This document shows, in pieces, positions 1 through 8,409 of a stretch of 64,000 nucleotides of DNA. Source of the DNA: Lachnospiraceae bacterium. Its GTDB lineage: Bacteria; Bacillota; Clostridia; Lachnospirales; Lachnospiraceae. Made by a program: the position numbers and the translations under genes. The number at the start of each line of letters is the position of its first letter. Within the stretch, counting starts at the first letter, position 1. A model generated the notes under the pieces. The model was not told the origin of the DNA, did no database searches, and saw only the letters and a program-made list of their open reading frames with translations. The stretch lies in contig JAUNGD010000009.1 of the NCBI GenBank assembly GCA_030524705.1, positions 1 to 64,000 of the forward strand, read 5' to 3'.

Positions 1-1056
1 GTTGTGGAAAACCTCACGGATCTCTGCGTAGGAAGCGGTTTCGCTGATGGATACCTCTGTCTCCGTATACTGAGGCTCGGTGTAAGCCGCCTCTGTCTGC
101 ACGGATGTCTCTGTCTCTGTATAAGCTGCCTCTGTCTCCGTATACTGAGACTCGGTGTAAGCCGCCTCTGTCTGTACGGTCTCAGGCTCTGTATACGCAG
201 CTTCCGGCTCGGTGTAAGCTGCCTCCGTCTCCGCATAAACCGGTTCTGAAGCAGTATCTTCCGATACGTTCTCCGGCTGTGTTTCCGACGGCTCTTCTGC
301 ATCGTAAGCAGGAGCTTCCTCTGCCCCCTGCTCAGCCGCAAGACGGGCCTGCTCCTCTTCAAGAGTCTCTGCATGCGGGTAATATGTCTTATAATCTACG
401 TAATACGCATTGACATATCCGTAAACATCGTCTCCCAGAGCCACCTTCATCCAGTCGCCGTCATATGCGACCACCTCCAGCTCGTCCATATGATGCGCCA
501 CATCGAGCACCTCAGTGTCCTCCGCAGGCTCTGTACGGACATTCAGCTCATCGGGATGTACCACAGCCACATTGTAGGCTGCTTCCTGTGCGATCGCCTC
601 CGCCTCTGCGCCTGTGACAAAATACTCCGCCTTCACGTACCCTACTGCGTTTCCTGACTGTATCTTGTACCAGTCTCCGGTCTGCTCCAGAATCGTCGCA
701 GAACCGTTGTTGTAAATTTTCGCTACCACCTCGCTGTCTGTGTCGGCTCCGCTGCGGATATTGATGTACTCCTCGCACTGCGCGAAAGCCATCTGGCCGC
801 TCAGATCTGTATCAGCAGTCTGCACTGCCTCCTCATCCTGAGCCGTCTGTGCATCTGCAGACTTCGCGGTCTCTTCGTTCTGGACTGTCTCTTCACTCTG
901 AACTGTCTGTGCATCTGCACTCTCCGCGGCGGCAGCAGTCTGAGCCTCCTGCGTCTGCCCGGCCTCAGCAGCTCCTGCTGTCATCGCACCTGCTCCGACA
1001 AGCATCATCCCTGACGCCAGGCAGCACATGGAAAGCTTCATCACCCTTTTTTTCAT
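1..1056 (-). CDS. Secreted SH3b-domain protein, 3' part outside window
   Basis: The reading frame opens at an ATG at 1056 (GGAGG upstream) and is still open at base 1, so the C terminus is missing. It begins with a basic, hydrophobic signal peptide (MKKRVMKLSMCCLASG, then Ala-rich), followed by a Gln/Glu/Ala-rich spacer. Two bacterial SH3 (SH3b) repeats follow at about residues 85-145 and 155-215; each has the NIRSG or NVRTE start and a GDWYKI or GDWMKV core. The last third visible is a low-complexity linker of YTETEAA / YTEPE repeats. In Lachnospiraceae this layout usually ends in an NlpC/P60 peptidoglycan endopeptidase, but that domain would lie outside the window and is inference. SH3b domains bind cell-wall peptides, so a wall-associated role is likely. 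Confidence 0.85.
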   Translation of the reverse strand, partial: MKKRVMKLSMCCLASGMMLVGAGAMTAGAAEAGQTQEAQTAAAAESADAQTVQSEETVQNEETAKSADAQTAQDEEAVQTADTDLSGQMAFAQCEEYINIRSGADTDSEVVAKIYNNGSATILEQTGDWYKIQSGNAVGYVKAEYFVTGAEAEAIAQEAAYNVAVVHPDELNVRTEPAEDTEVLDVAHHMDELEVVAYDGDWMKVALGDDVYGYVNAYYVDYKTYYPHAETLEEEQARLAAEQGAEEAPAYDAEEPSETQPENVSEDTASEPVYAETEAAYTEPEAAYTEPETVQTEAAYTESQYTETEAAYTETETSVQTEAAYTEPQYTETEVSISETASYAEIREVFHN

Positions 1057-1122
1057 TTTCAATACTCGCCTCCATAATCATTGCCAACTTGTTACAAAGT
1101 TATTACTTCATGTTACAAATGC

Positions 1123-1151
1123 ATCATATCAATGGTGGCTTTTTCTGTCAA
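1123..1151 (-). promoter_or_regulatory. Sigma-A-type promoter of the SH3b gene
   Basis: On the minus strand TTGACA (1151-1146) and TATGAT (1128-1123) are separated by 17 bases. Two copies of TTTGTAACA (plus strand near 1091-1099 and 1111-1119) lie between the -10 box and the start codon and might be regulator half-sites. Confidence 0.65.
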
Positions 1152-1248
1152 TGAAAGCCGGGCTTTTTTTATATTCTTTTAAGACTTGTGATGGAAATAC
1201 GATGGTCTTGTGACAAAAGTGTGATAACACGGTGATGCAAATGTGATA

Positions 1249-2862
1249 TTACTGCCGAAGATCCACGTACCCTGTCTCCAGAGCCCTCTGTGAGAATTCA
1301 TATCCACCGCTGCTTCCACAGAGGTTCAGGTAAAGGTATCCCAGCTCATCCTCATTTACGATAAAGCCCATATGGATCGTCGTACTCTCGCCCGGCTGCA
1401 GCGCTTCTATATAGTTGGAACCGTTATTATCCCCGATACGTTCCGTATCGTAATACCGCATCTCCGGGGAGGAAGCCAAACCGCTGCATTCCAGCTTGTC
1501 ACAGTCTTCGCCTCCACGGTCTTTTTCCCGGTCAAATATCTCATATCCGTTTTCCGTCTCCTGTATTTTCATCATATTGCCTATGAACAGAATATTATAG
1601 AGAGGAATATCCCCTGTATTCGTGTATTCCACCGATACGTAGACCAGCTTCTGGGGCACCGTCTCTGACCCGAGAATCTCATTTGTAGTATCAATTCCGT
1701 CTCCCGTTTTCACATACTGAATCTCATTCGGAAGCAGATTTCCCTGCTCATCCACCTGATCCGCCAGATAGTAGTCTATATATTTCGGATCCAGCAAACT
1801 GAGATTGTCCAGGATCTGCACCTCTGCGACCCTTGCCGTGACAGCCTCCGTATGCATCGACTCACCATTCTCATCACATGCATAGCTCTCCAAGGCAAAG
1901 GCTTCGCCAACAGACCGGATATTTTTCATTTCCTCCTGCGTAACGCTCAGTTTTGGCTCATAAACCTCCGTTTCCGGAAACAGAGTAAGCTTCACATAGT
2001 CTATCCAGCTCATCTTCTTCTCCGGTTTTTCATCTGGACTGTCCAGCTCCACCAGCTCAATCCCTTCCGCAAATTTGAGCGCCTCCTCCTGGCTGACATT
2101 TTCTGCTACATACAGCTGCAGGACAAGGTCTGCCTCTGGATATGTCACATAAATAATACGGTCAAAAGCAGTTCCCGTACTGTAGACCTGGCGGGTCAGA
2201 TACACGCCCTCATGCCCATTCACATCAATGGACTCGCTGCTGATCACATCCGTATCCACCACTTCGAAGGTATCGCCCTCCTCCAATTCATACAGGATCG
2301 CACTGATACCCACCCTGGGCGTGTCCTCGTAATACCAGCTATATCCCCCGGGAGCTTCCACCATGCCCTCCGGCAAATACCCCGCTTTTATTGTAGCATT
2401 TTCATATTTCTTCACGGCTTCCGTTTCACCGGCGGCCTTCGCATCTGCCCCCTGCTGCACAGTACTCTCCGTGCCTGCCGCTTCCCCGCCAGAGAGCATG
2501 GCAGCATTCGTATTTTCAGTGTTCGTATATTCATCCGCATCCATCTGGCTGCCGCCCATCTCAACAGTAGTCCTCATTCCATACTGTCCGACACGTTCCG
2601 AATACATCTGATACAGCCTCGCCCCTGCAAAGGCAGTGGTCCCCAGCACGACGGTCGCTGCCAGCACCAGAACTGCCAGCCGTTTCGGATGTCTTTGATT
2701 TTTCCGGCCTCTGCGGCCTGCCGCTGATTTCTTCACAGCGTCCCTGCACTCATCCGCCATAGCCTCGCCGTCAGCTAACTGCTCCGCCACTTTATCTCTG
2801 ATCATTGCACGCATTTCTTCCGGCATCTCCGGAAATTCATGTCTGATATTTTCTATTTTCAT
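1249..2862 (-). CDS. Membrane anti-sigma-like protein with DUF4367-type domain
   Basis: A 537-residue protein whose ATG overlaps the stop of the upstream sigma-factor gene by 4 bases (ATGA), which indicates translational coupling. Residues 1-60 are cytoplasmic and highly charged. One membrane segment lies at about 62-81 (LAVLVLAATVVLGTTAFAG), and the rest is predicted to be outside the cell. The region at about 150-275 resembles DUF4367 (a KAGYLPEGM start and repeated strands). The C-terminal domain at about 395-535 looks like an immunoglobulin-like DUF4352/DUF5027-type fold (VYVSVEYTNTGD). Proteins with this topology paired with ECF sigma factors normally hold the sigma factor inactive and sense envelope conditions. 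The pairing and topology are seen; the anti-sigma role and any signal are inferred. Confidence 0.7.
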   Translation of the reverse strand: MKIENIRHEFPEMPEEMRAMIRDKVAEQLADGEAMADECRDAVKKSAAGRRGRKNQRHPKRLAVLVLAATVVLGTTAFAGARLYQMYSERVGQYGMRTTVEMGGSQMDADEYTNTENTNAAMLSGGEAAGTESTVQQGADAKAAGETEAVKKYENATIKAGYLPEGMVEAPGGYSWYYEDTPRVGISAILYELEEGDTFEVVDTDVISSESIDVNGHEGVYLTRQVYSTGTAFDRIIYVTYPEADLVLQLYVAENVSQEEALKFAEGIELVELDSPDEKPEKKMSWIDYVKLTLFPETEVYEPKLSVTQEEMKNIRSVGEAFALESYACDENGESMHTEAVTARVAEVQILDNLSLLDPKYIDYYLADQVDEQGNLLPNEIQYVKTGDGIDTTNEILGSETVPQKLVYVSVEYTNTGDIPLYNILFIGNMMKIQETENGYEIFDREKDRGGEDCDKLECSGLASSPEMRYYDTERIGDNNGSNYIEALQPGESTTIHMGFIVNEDELGYLYLNLCGSSGGYEFSQRALETGYVDLRQ

Positions 2863-3338
2863 CCCTTTGCCACCTCCGGTTCCAAGTCATTTCTAAGTCT
2901 TCTCCGCGCCCTTGCCAGCCTGTTTTTCACCGTGCTCTCTGTCACTTCCAGCAAAGCCGCAATTTCCTTCACACTGTATCCCTCCATATAATACAAGGTC
3001 ACACAGATGCGGATGTCCTGGGGCAGTCTGATGATTGCCTGATACAGGTCCGAATAATCCTCCCGCTCCGCCGTTTTTTCCTCCGGCGGGTAATCCTCGA
3101 TGGACACGATCCGCTTCTCCCTGCGCATCGTCATATAGCATTCATTAATCAAAATCCGTATCAGCCACGTTTTTCCATACCTGTCATTCTGCAGCGTATG
3201 TAATTTTGCAAAGGCTTTCACAATCGTCTCTGAAATCGCATCCGAACAGTCCGCATCATTTCGCAGCAGCGTCTTTGCCACATGATACATGCTGTCGGAG
3301 GAGTCCAGGATCAATTCTCCCAGTTGTTCTTTCGTCAT
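2859..3338 (-). CDS. ECF-type RNA polymerase sigma factor
   Basis: A 159-residue sigma-70-family protein of ECF size. Region 2 covers about residues 10-80 (ISETIVKAFAKLHTL, TWLIRILINECY). Region 4 covers about 100-152, with the recognition helix in VKEIAALLEVTESTVKNRLA. There is no region 1 or 3, as usual for this class. The start has an AAGGAAA-type ribosome binding site (RBS). It is directly upstream of, and overlaps, the gene for a membrane protein with an extracytoplasmic domain, the usual arrangement for a sigma/anti-sigma pair. It presumably directs polymerase to a small envelope-stress regulon that includes this operon. The target promoters are not evident here. Confidence 0.9.
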   Translation of the reverse strand: MTKEQLGELILDSSDSMYHVAKTLLRNDADCSDAISETIVKAFAKLHTLQNDRYGKTWLIRILINECYMTMRREKRIVSIEDYPPEEKTAEREDYSDLYQAIIRLPQDIRICVTLYYMEGYSVKEIAALLEVTESTVKNRLARARRRLRNDLEPEVAKG

Positions 3339-3429
3339 AAGCTTTTTCCTTTCTGCCGGCCAGCTTTTTGTCTTACATAAATTAGATGACAGGGGAGGGG
3401 AAATGGTCTCTTGGAAATAAATAAAAAAT

Positions 3430-3453
3430 GGCGGAACACTTTTCTGTCCCGCC
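3430..3453 (-). terminator. Terminator after the UPF0210 gene
   Basis: On the minus strand a GGCGGGACA / TGTTCCGCC stem (one G-U pair) is followed by ATTTTTTATTTATTT. It lies 16 bases after the stop of the UPF0210 gene and before the sigma-factor gene. Confidence 0.8.
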
Positions 3454-3468
3454 TGCCTGCAAATTTCT

Positions 3469-4833
3469 CTAATTTTTAAAGCTGTGGATCGGAGCCGGAA
3501 TCCGTCCCCTGCGGCTCACAAACGCCTCGCAGGAATATTGGTTCACCGGCATGATCGGTGCGTAGCCCAAAAGCCCGCCGAATTCCACCATTTCACCCAC
3601 GCCTTTTCCGATGACTGGAATGACCCGGACCGCCGTAGTCTTTTGGTTGACCATACCGATGGCCATTTCGTCAGCAATGATGCCGGAAATGGTGGAAGCC
3701 TTTGTATCTCCCGGAATCGCGATCATATCAAGACCAACGGAGCATACGCAGGTCATGGCCTCCAGCTTTTCTATGGTAAGCGCTCCCGCCTGCACCGCGT
3801 CGATCATGCCCTGGTCCTCGCTGACCGGAATAAACGCGCCGCTCAGTCCGCCCACGTAAGAAGAGGCCATCACGCCGCCCTTCTTTACCTGGTCATTCAA
3901 CAGCGCCAGAGCCGCCGTGGTTCCCGGAGCTCCCGCATATTCCAAACCGATCTCGCAGAGAATATCCGCCACGCTGTCGCCGATCGCCGGAGTCGGTGCA
4001 AGAGAAAGGTCGATGATTCCAAAGGGAATCCCCAGCCGTCTGGAAGCCTCCTGGGCTACAAGCTGTCCGACCCTCGTCACCTTAAACGCCGTCTTTTTGA
4101 TGGTCTCGCAGAGGGTTTCAAAATCTGCGCCCCGCACATGGGAAAGCGCATGCTTCACAACGCCTGGGCCGCTGACGCCGACATTGATCACGGCGTCCGC
4201 CTCCGTCACGCCGTGAAACGCCCCTGCCATAAAGGGATTGTCATCCGGCGCGTTGCAGAACACTACGAACTTTGCACAGCCCAGGGAATCCTGCTCCTTC
4301 GTAAGCTCCGCCGTCTCAAGAATCATCTCGCCCAGCAGCCGCACAGCGTCCATGTCGATTCCGCATTTTGTCGATCCGACATTAACCGAGCTGCAGACAC
4401 GCTCCGTCTGGGACAAGGCCTCTGGAATGGAGCGGATCAAATACTCGTCGGCCTTTGTCATCCCCTTGGAGACCAGCGCAGAATATCCGCCCAGGAAATT
4501 CACGCCGACTTCCTTCGCCGCCCGGTCCAATGTCTTCGCAATGCTTACAAAATCCTCCGATGATTTGCAGGCGCTGCCCCCCACCAGAGCGATGGGGGTC
4601 ACAGAAATACGCTTATTGACAATCGGAATCCCGTATTCCTTTTCGATTTCTTCTCCCGTGGACACAAGATTCTTTGCCACCGTAGTGATCTTGCGGTAGA
4701 TTTTCTCATTCAGCGTATCCAGATCGTTGTCAATGCAGTCCATAAGACTGATCCCCAGCGTAATCGTGCGGACATCGAGATTTTCCTGGGTAATCATCTT
4801 GTTTGTCTCATTTACTTCGAATATATTTATCAT
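3469..4833 (-). CDS. UPF0210 / PFL (DUF711) family protein
   Basis: A 454-residue soluble protein that matches the UPF0210 family over its full length. Recognisable parts are the N-terminal [14 protein letters not shown], the glycine-rich [10 protein letters not shown], the [13 protein letters not shown] block and the C-terminal [12 protein letters not shown]. The family was named for its association with pyruvate formate-lyase-like folds, but its reaction is unknown and no glycyl-radical motif is evident. The ATG has an AAGGAG RBS. The gene follows a UPF0237 ACT-domain gene by 53 bases; the two are commonly adjacent in Firmicutes, which suggests the ACT protein senses a ligand for this partner. 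Confidence 0.92.
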   Translation of the reverse strand: MINIFEVNETNKMITQENLDVRTITLGISLMDCIDNDLDTLNEKIYRKITTVAKNLVSTGEEIEKEYGIPIVNKRISVTPIALVGGSACKSSEDFVSIAKTLDRAAKEVGVNFLGGYSALVSKGMTKADEYLIRSIPEALSQTERVCSSVNVGSTKCGIDMDAVRLLGEMILETAELTKEQDSLGCAKFVVFCNAPDDNPFMAGAFHGVTEADAVINVGVSGPGVVKHALSHVRGADFETLCETIKKTAFKVTRVGQLVAQEASRRLGIPFGIIDLSLAPTPAIGDSVADILCEIGLEYAGAPGTTAALALLNDQVKKGGVMASSYVGGLSGAFIPVSEDQGMIDAVQAGALTIEKLEAMTCVCSVGLDMIAIPGDTKASTISGIIADEMAIGMVNQKTTAVRVIPVIGKGVGEMVEFGGLLGYAPIMPVNQYSCEAFVSRRGRIPAPIHSFKN

Positions 4834-4886
4834 GATTTCTCCTTATATGCACAACCGTCTTTTCCTCAGATTGCTTGAGCCACGGC

Positions 4887-5159
4887 TCAGATCCGATGCA
4901 TCATATTGAAAATATCCTCATGCTGGCAGCGGATTACCACGCCGATCTCTTTTCCCACAGCCTCCAGCTCCTCGGCGATCTGACCTCCGTCCTTCGGGGA
5001 CTGCGTCGCGTCCGTCACCATCATCATATTGAAAAATCCCTGCACGATGGTCTGAGAAATATCCAGAATATTTACATTATTCTCCGCCAGATACGTACAC
5101 ACCTTTGCAATAATACCCACGGTATCTTTTCCTACTACTGTAATAATCGTCTTTTTCAT
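4887..5159 (-). CDS. UPF0237 ACT-domain protein
   Basis: A 90-residue protein that is essentially one ACT domain: TIITVVGKDTVGIIAKVCTY at the start, then NILDISQTIVQGFFNMMMV. ACT domains bind amino acids or other small ligands and form dimers. There is no catalytic domain, and the length is typical of the UPF0237 family. It lies 15 bases downstream of the metallo-hydrolase gene and upstream of the UPF0210 gene on the same strand, so the three are probably cotranscribed. Its ligand is unknown. Confidence 0.92.
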   Translation of the reverse strand: MKKTIITVVGKDTVGIIAKVCTYLAENNVNILDISQTIVQGFFNMMMVTDATQSPKDGGQIAEELEAVGKEIGVVIRCQHEDIFNMMHRI

Positions 5160-5174
5160 CCCTTTTTCCTTTCC

Positions 5175-5972
5175 TTATACGGCAATCATCTGTGTTGGTT
5201 CGTCCCTTTTGGCAATCTGTATCGGAAAATCATCCGCCTTAAAAGGATTGTCCCCCATGGTGATCTCCGCACAGACCGTTGCCAGCGCCAGGGCCTCATA
5301 ATTGTTTTCCTTACTCAGATGCCCCAGCATAACGCTCTTCATTTTATCATGCAGGATCTCCCCCAGCAGGCGCCCTGCATTGTCATTTGACAGATGGCCT
5401 TTAAATCCAAGAATTCTCTGCTTCAGATAGTACGGATACGTTCCCACCTGCAGCATATTTACGTCATGATTGGACTCGATCAGCACCGCGTCCAGATTTC
5501 TCAGATGGTCTACTATGTAATCGTCATAATATCCAAGGTCGGTCGCCACCGCCACGGATTTGTCCTCCTGCGAAAGCCGGTACGCCACAGGCTCCGCCGC
5601 ATCGTGGGAGACGCGGAAGGGCTGGATCTCCATTTCCTTGATGTGAAAGGACTCATCTGGAATGATCTCGTGAAACAATGATTCGTCTACCTTTCCCAAC
5701 ATCTTCTGTCCCAACATCGCCCTTTTTGTGCCCGCCGAACAGAAAACCGGAATCCCGTATTTTCTCGCCAGCACCCCCAGCCCCTTGATATGGTCCGAGT
5801 GCTCATGGGTAATCAAAATCCCATCCAGCTCCTCCGGTCTGCGGTCTATGGAATTCAGACCTGCTACCACTTTTTTCCCGCTGATCCCGGCGTCAATCAA
5901 CACACCTGTATGCTCTGTCCCAACATAGATACAGTTGCCGCTGCTGCCGCTGGCGATACTACAAAAATCCAT
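5175..5972 (-). CDS. MBL-fold metallo-hydrolase, WalJ/YycJ-like
   Basis: A 265-residue metallo-beta-lactamase-fold protein. The metal-binding motif HEHSDH is at residues 56-61, and downstream metal ligands are visible in VSHDAAEPV and TDLGYY. The N-terminal CSIASGSSGNCIYVG and the late LGHLSKENN block are characteristic of the YycJ/WalJ subgroup. That subgroup is linked in bacilli to the WalKR cell-wall system and to DNA-end processing with 5'-3' exonuclease activity. walRK is not in this window, so the assignment rests on sequence alone. It is the first gene of an apparent three-gene unit with the ACT and UPF0210 proteins. Confidence 0.88.
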   Translation of the reverse strand: MDFCSIASGSSGNCIYVGTEHTGVLIDAGISGKKVVAGLNSIDRRPEELDGILITHEHSDHIKGLGVLARKYGIPVFCSAGTKRAMLGQKMLGKVDESLFHEIIPDESFHIKEMEIQPFRVSHDAAEPVAYRLSQEDKSVAVATDLGYYDDYIVDHLRNLDAVLIESNHDVNMLQVGTYPYYLKQRILGFKGHLSNDNAGRLLGEILHDKMKSVMLGHLSKENNYEALALATVCAEITMGDNPFKADDFPIQIAKRDEPTQMIAV

Positions 5973-6056
5973 GCTTCACCAATCCTTTGTCTCAAATATT
6001 TAAGTGCTCTTTGAATATACATTATTTTATCGTCAAAATCAATACCGGAGTATCAC

Positions 6057-6824
6057 TTAATTATCCTGCGTCAAAGGCGCGGACAGCCCCCACACGATCA
6101 TAACTGTAAACCAGATAAACATACTTTCACTCATCAGGCCATTGGTGAAGCCCAGCCGAAACGCACAGTCCGGCATCAGCCCTGTAATCGCTTTCAAAAT
6201 CCCATAGAAAATCAGCGGATTGGAAAGGGCCATCCACCGCGGAAAGACACTTCGGCCGCGGATAAGCAAATAAAACCAATAGATAAATGGCGGGAGCATC
6301 ATGGCTTCACTGAGAATCACAATCCACGACAGATGTCCGAACAACGCTTCTGCGGCCGGAAGTGCGGCCGCCTCATAGCCATTGGTACGCATCCACGCAA
6401 ACACATACAGGATCATGATATAAAATAAATGCAGGCAAAGCCATGGGGTCAGTCCGAATGCCGTCAGGTAATGATAACGCTTTTTCTGCCTTTCATCGCT
6501 CAAAAACCGTTCTATGTAAAACAGGGCTATTCCGTACAAAATGATTCCCGGAAAAGCCAGCAGCATCGCCAGAGAATTCCTCCAGGGTGCAATCCCGGAC
6601 GCGCCCTCTGTCAGCCAGGACACGCTGCCGGAGTATGCTGTATCGCCGTAGAGCATCAGCCAGTCCCCTGCGCACATGCAAATACATCCTGCCAGTCCGC
6701 AAAGCAGCGCAGCAGTCATTTTCTTTCGCTTTATTCCTTTACTCTTCATATCTTTATTCTTCAGATCTCTATTTTTCAAATCTTTATTCTCCATTTTTTT
6801 GCTCATCCTTCCTTTATTTCCCAT
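6057..6824 (-). CDS. Integral membrane protein of unknown function
   Basis: A 255-residue protein with about six membrane segments (starting near residues 36, 82, 118, 155, 185 and 230) and no recognisable catalytic motif. It resembles a family I loosely associate with DUF6796 of Lachnospiraceae; that label is tentative. The first 35 residues are a strongly basic tail built from five-residue repeats (ENKDL, KNRDL, KNKDM, KSKGI). The repeats are encoded by a 15-base tandem repeat at 6747-6791. Several in-frame ATGs occur in this tail (6824, 6806, 6794), so the true start is uncertain. It is monocistronic, with a perfect 16-base palindrome (6943-6958) upstream. Confidence 0.6.
   Translation of the reverse strand: MGNKGRMSKKMENKDLKNRDLKNKDMKSKGIKRKKMTAALLCGLAGCICMCAGDWLMLYGDTAYSGSVSWLTEGASGIAPWRNSLAMLLAFPGIILYGIALFYIERFLSDERQKKRYHYLTAFGLTPWLCLHLFYIMILYVFAWMRTNGYEAAALPAAEALFGHLSWIVILSEAMMLPPFIYWFYLLIRGRSVFPRWMALSNPLIFYGILKAITGLMPDCAFRLGFTNGLMSESMFIWFTVMIVWGLSAPLTQDN
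6747..6791. repeat. Three 15-bp tandem repeats inside a coding region
   Basis: Units 6747-6761, 6762-6776 and 6777-6791 are variants of CAxATCTxTATTCTT. They encode the repeated basic pentapeptide at the N terminus of the membrane protein. The unit length preserves the reading frame. Confidence 0.8.
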
Positions 6825-6942
6825 TCTTTTATTCTTCGTTATAAATCCTTCTTTCCTGTCAATCTGCTGTTTTAGGGCTTATTTCTTTTTCTCCCTTAAC
6901 GTTTTCAGGCCGCTCCGGGAAGGGAAACTCTATTCCATTTTA

Positions 6943-6958
6943 GTTAGTATATACTAAC
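6943..6958. promoter_or_regulatory. Perfect 16-bp palindrome, candidate operator
   Basis: GTTAGTATATACTAAC is a perfect dyad with no spacer, 118 bases upstream of the membrane-protein start. Its centre contains TATACT, so a bound dimeric regulator would probably block a promoter. No regulator gene is adjacent. Confidence 0.5.
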
Positions 6959-7009
6959 CTGCATTGAAAAAGAATAGCGGTTTCCCGCCGTTCTTTACTG
7001 CCCTGCGGC

Positions 7010-7648
7010 CTAAACATGATAGACCGCTTTTTTTACTCGTTTCTCCACCGCCTTCAAAACAGCGTTCGCCAGCAATACCAGCGCAGCGGATAAAATCGTT
7101 CCCCAGACGATCTTCACTGCATTCTGTGTACGCATCCCGTCAAAAAGGACAGAGCCGAGTCCTCCTGCGCCGATCGTCGCTCCAATCGTCGCAATACCGA
7201 TCGTAGAAATGATCGCAATATGAATGCCAGCGGTCATAGAATCCAGTGCCAGCGGAAAACGAACCTTTTTAAAGATCTGCCACCGCGTCATCCCCATCCC
7301 GGAGGCGGCCTCCAGAACGCCAGCTTCAATCCTGCAAAATCCCTCCGTAAAGCTTCTGACAAGAATATACTGATTGTAAATAACCAGTACGATCACCGCC
7401 GTTTTCATCCCGAGACCCGTCAGGGGAATCAAAAGGGCAAACAGCGCCAGGCTCGGAATCGCATAAATCATACTGCAAATCCGCATGACCCAATCCGCAG
7501 CACACTTCCTGTCCATGATCAGCACAGAAATCACGAAGGCCAGGGCTATGGAGATCAGAAGCGTCAGCCCCACCATCTGCAGGTGCTCCAGAAGAGCCCG
7601 GATCAATTTGTCATAATGCTTGCATGTATATTCTATAAACCTTGTCAT
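7010..7648 (-). CDS. Osmoprotectant ABC transporter permease (OpuCB/OpuBB-like)
   Basis: A 212-residue permease with about five membrane helices and the binding-protein-dependent transport signature near residues 105-160 (EAASGMGMTRWQIFKKVRFP). That segment forms the coupling helix contacting the ATPase. The GATIGAGGLGSVLFDGM block is typical of glycine betaine/carnitine/choline permeases. The ATG overlaps the ATPase stop by 4 bases. It is the last gene of the five-gene operon and pairs with the other permease at 10313-10945, so the transporter would be a heterodimer like OpuCB-OpuCD. A weak GCGG-GAAA-CCGC hairpin with an AT-rich tail lies just downstream. Confidence 0.9.
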   Translation of the reverse strand: MTRFIEYTCKHYDKLIRALLEHLQMVGLTLLISIALAFVISVLIMDRKCAADWVMRICSMIYAIPSLALFALLIPLTGLGMKTAVIVLVIYNQYILVRSFTEGFCRIEAGVLEAASGMGMTRWQIFKKVRFPLALDSMTAGIHIAIISTIGIATIGATIGAGGLGSVLFDGMRTQNAVKIVWGTILSAALVLLANAVLKAVEKRVKKAVYHV

Positions 7649-8409
7649 TTGAAAAAACTCAATCCTTCCATGACGGATTTCAGCAGTGATTCCACATACG
7701 CATTGGCAGGGCTGTGCAGAATATTCTCCGGCGTATCAAACTGCTGTATTTCTCCCTGATTCATGATCAATATCCTGTCTCCCAGCTTCAGCGCCTCCGT
7801 TACGTCGTGGGTGACGAACAGACAGGTAAGCCCGCCCCTCCTGTGGATCGCCAAAAGCTCATCCTGAAGCTTGGTGCGGTTGATGGCGTCAATGGCGCCG
7901 AAGGGCTCATCCAGCAGCATGATCGACGGATATGCCGCCAGGGCCCGAGCAAGTCCCACCCTCTGCTGCTGCCCGCCGGAAAGCTGCGACGGATATCTGG
8001 TGCAGTAAACGTCCGGGTCCAGATTTACCAGAGAAAGAAGCTCCTCCACCCGGCTGTGGATCCTTTCTTTGTCCCAGCCCAGTATTTCAGGAACAACCGC
8101 AATATTTTTTTCTACTGTCATATGTGGAAAAAGCCCCACCTGCTGAATCACATAACCAATTTTGCGCCTTAGCTGCACCGGGTCGGCCTCCATTACATTT
8201 TCGCCGAACACCTTTATCACACCGGAGGTAGGCTCATAAAGCCGGTTCACCATTTTCATCAGGGTTGTCTTCCCGCAGCCGGAGGTGCCGAGAATCGTAA
8301 TCAGCTCTCCCTCCATCACCTGAAAGCTCACATGTTCCACTGCATCTTCAGAAGCGCCGGAAAAACGTTTCGTAACATCACAAAACTCCACCGCAGTTCT
8401 CATACTCAT
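7645..8409 (-). CDS. Osmoprotectant ABC transporter ATPase (OpuCA-like)
   Basis: A 254-residue ABC ATPase with all motifs in place: Walker A GTSGCGKTT near residue 39, Q-loop in YVIQQVGLFPHM, signature LSGGQQQR near 144, Walker B IMLLDEPFGAID and the switch His in FVTHDVTEA. It matches the ProV/OpuCA group, but it is short and lacks the C-terminal tandem CBS domains that sense ionic strength in OpuCA/OpuA. If osmotic control exists it must work another way. It overlaps its neighbours on both sides by 4 bases, so its translation is coupled to the Fe-S protein upstream and the permease downstream. Confidence 0.9.
   Translation of the reverse strand: MSMRTAVEFCDVTKRFSGASEDAVEHVSFQVMEGELITILGTSGCGKTTLMKMVNRLYEPTSGVIKVFGENVMEADPVQLRRKIGYVIQQVGLFPHMTVEKNIAVVPEILGWDKERIHSRVEELLSLVNLDPDVYCTRYPSQLSGGQQQRVGLARALAAYPSIMLLDEPFGAIDAINRTKLQDELLAIHRRGGLTCLFVTHDVTEALKLGDRILIMNQGEIQQFDTPENILHSPANAYVESLLKSVMEGLSFFK

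Noticed and set aside
1-330. Repetitive DNA as a CRISPR array
   Set aside because: The repeats are in frame and encode a Tyr-Thr-Glu linker; there are no spacers of constant length and no cas genes in the window.
3484-4563. Plus-strand open frame of 359 codons
   Set aside because: It is antisense to the clear UPF0210 gene, is Arg/His-rich and has no recognisable domain; a shadow frame.
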